Source of the DNA: an uncultured Alistipes sp.
GTDB lineage: Bacteria; Bacteroidota; Bacteroidia; Bacteroidales; Rikenellaceae
Assembly (NCBI GenBank): GCA_937895825.1
Contig: CALBKP010000097.1
Span: forward strand, 1 to 10,669
DNA: 10,669 bases
Reading direction: 5' to 3'
Numbering within the stretch: the first letter of the stretch is position 1; the number at the start of each line of letters is the position of its first letter. The notes below the pieces were generated by a model. That model saw only the letters and a program-made list of their open reading frames with translations, was not told the origin of the DNA and did no database searches. Positions 6,190-10,669 of the stretch are shown here, piece by piece. The translations under genes and the position numbers were made by a program.

Positions 6190-8940
6190 CTACTCGATAA
6201 ATTCTATGTTATTTACAAAATCCTTGGCTGCAATCTCAGCCACACGGCGACGCTCATCGTCCTCGACGTGGGCAACAACCACAATATCGGGATGGGTCAA
6301 GGCTATAAGTATGGCCTGCTCACCATAACCGCGGTCATAAAACTCGTAACGGGCGTTGTCGTTAACTATCGTGGTGCTAAAACCTCGCAAGTTAGCATTG
6401 ACACTCCTCATAATGGACGCACCCTTATATATATATCGTCCGCGTACCTGGCTCACGGGATTCGTGGGATAGCCCAACAACAATGTCTTGATGGTTATCG
6501 GATGTTTGCGATACTCTCCCTCTTTTGTTGTAAGCCACCTAAACAACAATGGCGGTATCATATAGGCCATAAGCACCACGCATAACATACCCACGATGGT
6601 CACCTCAGCGAGTGAACGCATAGCTGGATGCTGCGATATTATGAGCGTACCAATACCTACGAACATTATGAGTGCCGATTGTAGAATGCTACTCTTATAT
6701 GACGACAACACCTTGCGTCGATAGGTATACTCGCTCTGACATCCCTCGGTGATAAAGATGGTGTAGTCGTCACCTTGGCCAAATATAAATGTCGCAAGGA
6801 TAATGTTTACGATGTTAAACTTAATGCCTATAAGTGCCATAAGGCCGAGTATCCATATCCAGCTAATAACCATCGGCAGGAACGATATGATGGCCAACTC
6901 CAAGCGTCCGAACGAGAACCACAAGAACAGGAATACGATAACGGAGCAGGCTACACCGATATAGTTAAAATTATCGGACAGGTTATTCGATAACGCACTA
7001 TTCATGCCCACCACATCAAAGCTCGTATCGAACTGAGCCTTAACATACTCTACGTTATTATTTGCCACGTCAAGAACATTTACTATATGACACATACCAT
7101 CTGAGTCTGTGCGCGTAACATTCTGTGCGAGCACAAGGTCAGTAAGCGTTCGGAAAGACTCTATATCTTGTGCAGAGCGTACCGATGTATCGTTGATAAG
7201 TTCCATAAAGGGGGTAAATGCCATTGCTGAGAAACCATGCTCTACAGCCTTAGCTGATAGATCACCTGTAAACACACTTCGATACTTAGTCGTGAACTCA
7301 TCCCAACGCTTCAGTCGCTCAGTCTGCTCCGCCTTGGATACCAGGAACTGCGAGACACCAGCATAGCTGTTAACTACCCCACCACGCACTAAGCTATCAA
7401 TGGCAGGCACAAGTGCGCTATTTTGTTGCAGCGCCTCATCAAACGTAGCACCCGAGGCTAAGACGTAGACCTTGCTACTTTCATGATTAGAGCTCTGCGA
7501 CAACAAGTCGTTGAAGTAGCGCATATCCTCCCTCTGCTGCTCAGTCATATAGTTACAATTAGCAAGGTTGGAGTCGAACTCCGTATTCTGGCTATAAATG
7601 GCGAAAACTAATGTGGCAACGACGACAACCGCCACAACAACCCTGCTTCGTTCGGGCGAGATGGCCGCTATGCGGTCGATAAGTTTGCTCTCGGTCGATA
7701 CACGGCTGCTTGTCGTTACCATATGAGGCATATAGACCAAGACGAAGAGTATTGTTCCTACCAGCAACAACGAGGCAAAGAGGCCCAAGTCACGTAGTGC
7801 AACAGATTGCAATGGTGTGAGCGTTAAGAATGCACCAACCGTGGTAATGTTACCGATAACCAGCGGGAGCATTATCTGCCGTATTGTTCGCTTAATGTCG
7901 CGCTCATGCGATAGATGCACTATAAGATGTAACGGGTAGTTTACAGCAATACCCAATATTACACTCGATATGCCGATGACGATAATAGACACCTCACTAT
8001 TAAACAACGATATGCCGCCCATGGCAAAGAGCCACCCCCACCCGACCGAGATAAAAATGAGCACAATGTTTCTAAACGACCTAATAGCGTATGCTGCAAG
8101 TAGTACTATAAGCACCACTGAAAGGGCAATAGCCATCATGCTATCAGTCTTTATACGCGAAGCGTTGCCAACTGCTATTTCGGGGCCGCCAACAACGTGC
8201 GCATCAATATCAGGATACGCAGCTTCCATCTGCTCGATAGACTCATTAATGATGGTGAGTAGCTTGGCGTTATTCTCCGTCTCGCTACCCCCAAATGGTG
8301 AATCCAACATTGCCACGGCACGGCTCATGTCTGGTGTGAAGATGTAACCATCATACATCTCAAATACCATCTGCTGGTTAGCACTCTGTAGCTTTGCAAG
8401 CACCGGTGTAAAGAGTGCCAACGGGTCACGCGAGATGTTGTGCGTCATCATACCACCCGTTGGAAACATCAACATCTCGAGGTTTCGCTGCAGTTGTTCG
8501 TCTATATACTCTGGCTCATCAAGCATAGCCTCCATACGCTGATAATCCGAGTCGGTAAGGAAGTATGGTATATTATCATAGACAAACTCCGTAAGCTGAC
8601 GTACACTATTCATATCCATCTGCACCGTGAGGTTACTACACCACCCCTCAGTATCATGCATAGCGACCTGCTCGACGAAGTAATCAATTGCCTCAACCGT
8701 CATGTCGGCATCGTCGGGGTTACTGAAGAGTATGAACAGCCTATCTGCTCCCGAGATATTCTGATACACCTCGATCGCCTTCTGCTCACGGGTATTCAAT
8801 GGCAAGAAGTCGTTGATATTTTCACTATAATCCAACGTAGCGACAAGTGATGCCAAAAGCACCAAGGTAGCAACAAGCGATAGCCACAAAAACTTTGTGT
8901 GCCCACGCAAGTAGTCGTATATCTTAAGAATAGTCCTCAT
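6190..8940 (-). CDS. MMPL/RND-family exporter with truncated Rossmann-like C-terminal tail
   Basis: This 916-residue inner-membrane transporter has two repeats. TM1 is at about 16-36, followed by a large periplasmic loop (about 37-266) and five helices (about 268-405). TM7 is at about 432-449, followed by a second loop (about 450-656) and five helices (about 658-803). The second repeat carries the RND signature GQGDDYTIFI (721-730) with paired Asp724/Asp725, the probable proton-relay residues; the first has the degenerate GIAVNYPLHLI. MMPL proteins export lipids and pigments, and one is common in Bacteroidota aryl-polyene/resorcinol clusters. After the last helix comes a roughly 110-residue soluble tail. 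Its GRYIYKG (834-840) and DRGYGEQAILIAL (869-881) followed by VEDDE (892-896) resemble the start of a class I SAM-methyltransferase. Related proteins have an acyltransferase plus a full methyltransferase there. No frameshift is seen; the ACP gene begins two bases on. Confidence 0.88.
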   Translation of the reverse strand: MRTILKIYDYLRGHTKFLWLSLVATLVLLASLVATLDYSENINDFLPLNTREQKAIEVYQNISGADRLFILFSNPDDADMTVEAIDYFVEQVAMHDTEGWCSNLTVQMDMNSVRQLTEFVYDNIPYFLTDSDYQRMEAMLDEPEYIDEQLQRNLEMLMFPTGGMMTHNISRDPLALFTPVLAKLQSANQQMVFEMYDGYIFTPDMSRAVAMLDSPFGGSETENNAKLLTIINESIEQMEAAYPDIDAHVVGGPEIAVGNASRIKTDSMMAIALSVVLIVLLAAYAIRSFRNIVLIFISVGWGWLFAMGGISLFNSEVSIIVIGISSVILGIAVNYPLHLIVHLSHERDIKRTIRQIMLPLVIGNITTVGAFLTLTPLQSVALRDLGLFASLLLVGTILFVLVYMPHMVTTSSRVSTESKLIDRIAAISPERSRVVVAVVVVATLVFAIYSQNTEFDSNLANCNYMTEQQREDMRYFNDLLSQSSNHESSKVYVLASGATFDEALQQNSALVPAIDSLVRGGVVNSYAGVSQFLVSKAEQTERLKRWDEFTTKYRSVFTGDLSAKAVEHGFSAMAFTPFMELINDTSVRSAQDIESFRTLTDLVLAQNVTRTDSDGMCHIVNVLDVANNNVEYVKAQFDTSFDVVGMNSALSNNLSDNFNYIGVACSVIVFLFLWFSFGRLELAIISFLPMVISWIWILGLMALIGIKFNIVNIILATFIFGQGDDYTIFITEGCQSEYTYRRKVLSSYKSSILQSALIMFVGIGTLIISQHPAMRSLAEVTIVGMLCVVLMAYMIPPLLFRWLTTKEGEYRKHPITIKTLLLGYPTNPVSQVRGRYIYKGASIMRSVNANLRGFSTTIVNDNARYEFYDRGYGEQAILIALTHPDIVVVAHVEDDERRRVAEIAAKDFVNNIEFIE

Positions 8941-8969
8941 ATTGCCACATAAAATAGGTACTTACAATC

Positions 8970-10481
8970 CTACTTGACTTGCTCCGCCTCGTTAATCTTG
9001 TTCAATATATAGTTTCTGCCAAGAATAGCCTCACATGTATTAATCGCTGTGAGGGGCACTCCGCAGAAGCCGTGGATATTACAATTTTGTCCCGTGAGTA
9101 ACAGATTCTTTATCTTAGTCACGATGGGCACCTGCGACAATACTATATTGTTACAATCCTTCGAGTAACCACACATCGCACCCTCCTTGACGGCATAATA
9201 ATCACGTATTGTGAGAGGCGAAGCGGTATTTATTTCCTCAATATAGTCCCTAAAATCGGGATACAGCTCCTCCATACAACACAGCAACTTCTCCTTACAT
9301 TCCTCTTTCCATGCTATGTACTCCTTAGGGCGATGGCCAAGAGTTGAGTCCTCCCACTCCTTCACCCTATCCCAGGTTATGGGTGCCGTCACAATCATCT
9401 TAGTCGAGAACTCTCCCTGCGCAATCTCTGGAGGTGTCATATATAGGAATCCCAACGGCCATGGTCTGTCGCTACGATCGAAGTTCCACACCTCGTCATA
9501 TCGGCTCATGTAGTAGCGCGAGTGGTTCATATAGCGGAACACTCCAGGCTTAAGTTTTATGTTTAGCGTAAATGCCGAATAGGAGTTCGGTATATCCTCC
9601 AATCGTGTGCGGTAGGCCTTAGGCAGAGCCGACTCGTCGTCCAAGAGCCTTAGCAGCGAGCAGGGGTGAATTGCACTGATATAGTAGTCCGCCGTGAAGG
9701 TACGACCCTTGCGCGTAGTAACACTCGTGATGTTTCGTTCACACGTGGCTATATGCTCAACACCATCGCCAACGATAACCTCACCACCACACTCTACGAT
9801 CAAGTCTCTGAGCGTATTCGCAAAGAGCTGGCTGCCACCAGCAAAGCGGCTTGGCCCATCGATATAGAGCACCGAGATAAGGGCGTGGATATATGCCGGA
9901 GTCATATTCTTACGGCCGGCATAGAGCGGATTCATATATGCCAAGACGCTACGCAGATGCTCATCCGTGATATACTTTGCAATAAGCTCATTGGCCGCAA
10001 TCAAGAAGTCGTCGCAGTGGCTCTGGATATAGTCGACCGAGGGGCGGAGGAAGAACATATCCAACTCGCCAACAATGTTATATATCGCCTCAACATAACA
10101 TCGCAGATTATCTCTCTGCTCGGGGAACGACTCTGCCAGCGTATCTACAAATCGCTCTTTGCCCTGCGCTATGCGGTATGTCTGCTTATCCTCAGCAAAG
10201 TATAGCACATCAATCGGGTCATCGTCAACATCCATGATCTTCACCTTATCGAAGATACCGAGATACTCGCAAATACGACGTATATTTCCACCCTCACGCA
10301 TGCCACCGATAACATGCATACCTGTATCGTAGACCTCACCAAAACGGGTAAAGCTCTGCAAACCTCCACCCACTGATACGTTCTTCTCTATGACCGTAAC
10401 ACGAATATCCTCTTTTGCAAGGAGCGCTCCGGTGAAAAGGCCACCTAATCCACCACCAATAATTACTGCGCTTTGTTTCAT
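8970..10481 (-). CDS. CrtI/phytoene-desaturase-like FAD-dependent oxidoreductase
   Basis: This 503-residue flavoprotein has an N-terminal dinucleotide-binding motif, IIGGGLGGLFTG (7-18), with the acidic ribose-binding Glu32 (VIEKN). Its C-terminal FAD-contacting block, LLLTGQNCNIHGFCG (460-474), is typical of the phytoene desaturase / carotenoid isomerase / retinol saturase family. There is no signal peptide. Such enzymes recur in aryl-polyene, flexirubin and dialkylresorcinol clusters, where oxidation, saturation or isomerisation of a polyene or ring is plausible; the actual reaction is unknown. It starts three nucleotides after the stop of a paralogous gene (10485 onward) and is followed 29 nt later by the exporter gene, so all are one transcription unit. 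Family membership is clear; the substrate is not. Confidence 0.9.
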   Translation of the reverse strand: MKQSAVIIGGGLGGLFTGALLAKEDIRVTVIEKNVSVGGGLQSFTRFGEVYDTGMHVIGGMREGGNIRRICEYLGIFDKVKIMDVDDDPIDVLYFAEDKQTYRIAQGKERFVDTLAESFPEQRDNLRCYVEAIYNIVGELDMFFLRPSVDYIQSHCDDFLIAANELIAKYITDEHLRSVLAYMNPLYAGRKNMTPAYIHALISVLYIDGPSRFAGGSQLFANTLRDLIVECGGEVIVGDGVEHIATCERNITSVTTRKGRTFTADYYISAIHPCSLLRLLDDESALPKAYRTRLEDIPNSYSAFTLNIKLKPGVFRYMNHSRYYMSRYDEVWNFDRSDRPWPLGFLYMTPPEIAQGEFSTKMIVTAPITWDRVKEWEDSTLGHRPKEYIAWKEECKEKLLCCMEELYPDFRDYIEEINTASPLTIRDYYAVKEGAMCGYSKDCNNIVLSQVPIVTKIKNLLLTGQNCNIHGFCGVPLTAINTCEAILGRNYILNKINEAEQVK

Positions 10482-10484
10482 ACG

Positions 10485-10669
10485 CTATCTATTTGCTTCG
10501 TTTATCTGTTTGTAAATAGTCTGAGGATCCACCAACTCACTACATGTCACTATAGAGGCGACAATAACACCAAGGAAACCATGCGAGTTGACATTCTGCC
10601 CTGCAAGCAACAAGTTAGGAATTCTTGTTCGGTATGGCACCCTACCTGCTGCACCCAGCGTCACATCCT
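10485..10669 (-). CDS. Second CrtI-like FAD-dependent oxidoreductase, C-terminal end only
   Basis: The leftward frame runs in from the right edge and stops at TAG (10485-10487), giving 61 visible residues. The segment PNLLLAGQNVNSHGFLGV aligns closely with LLLTGQNCNIHGFCGV of the next gene downstream, and both continue into a terminal helix with TC..(S/A). It is therefore the C-terminus of a paralogue from a tandem duplication, or of a related but separate family member. Only the FAD-contacting end is visible, so its activity and full length cannot be judged. The three-nucleotide gap to the next start implies coupled translation. Confidence 0.85.
   Translation of the reverse strand, partial: DVTLGAAGRVPYRTRIPNLLLAGQNVNSHGFLGVIVASIVTCSELVDPQTIYKQINEANR

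Noticed and set aside
6166..6585. Open frame of 139 codons on the + strand opposite the exporter and ACP genes.
   Set aside because: It is antisense to confirmed coding sequence with no promoter or recognisable protein features.
9666..10205. Open frame of 179 codons on the + strand opposite the flavoenzyme gene.
   Set aside because: It lies wholly antisense to a well-supported gene, and its translation has no recognisable domain, so it is a shadow of codon bias.

Overview
The window looks like chromosomal DNA of a Bacteroidota member, most likely order Bacteroidales. The evidence is a TAnnTTTG-type promoter in front of the first complete operon, A-rich leaders without clear Shine-Dalgarno sequences, and a run of genes typical of aryl-polyene/dialkylresorcinol (flexirubin-like) pigment clusters of this phylum. 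I cannot name the genus. I see no tRNA, rRNA, CRISPR array, insertion sequence or integrase.

Left edge (1-325, + strand): the C-terminal third of a small iron-sulfur subunit of the NuoB / membrane-bound group 4 [NiFe] hydrogenase family. The two C-terminal cysteines that normally hold the 4Fe-4S cluster are replaced by Glu and Ala. It is followed by 438 bases without a gene, which hold a long GC-rich hairpin (426-477) and a promoter (684-713) overlapped by a 17-bp palindrome (667-683) and an extra half-site.

Middle left (764-3596, + strand): a two-gene operon. The first gene is an 819-residue fusion that places a CoA-disulfide/persulfide reductase-type flavoenzyme, a rhodanese, a TusA domain and a DsrE2-type domain on one chain, each with its catalytic cysteine. 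It looks like a self-contained cytoplasmic sulfur (persulfide) relay. The second gene, 16 nt downstream, is a small cysteine-containing MarR-family regulator and the obvious candidate to bind the palindrome at the promoter. A hairpin at 3689-3718 lies between this operon and the one converging on it and may terminate both.

Right two thirds (3807-10669, - strand): the last six genes of a tightly packed operon that continues beyond the right edge. In order of transcription they are a CrtI/phytoene-desaturase-like flavoenzyme (only its C-terminus in the window), a complete paralogue of it, an MMPL/RND-family exporter with an odd C-terminal tail, an acyl carrier protein, a short acyl-AMP ligase and an alpha/beta-hydrolase. 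Gaps are 2-29 nt, and the ACP and ligase genes are directly adjacent or overlapping. Together they fit the activation, carriage, oxidation and export steps of an aryl-lipid or polyene pathway. No ketosynthase, dehydratase or aromatic-precursor enzyme lies in the window, so the product cannot be fixed. The exporter ends in what looks like a cut-down methyltransferase fold, where related Bacteroidota proteins carry an acyltransferase plus a full methyltransferase.
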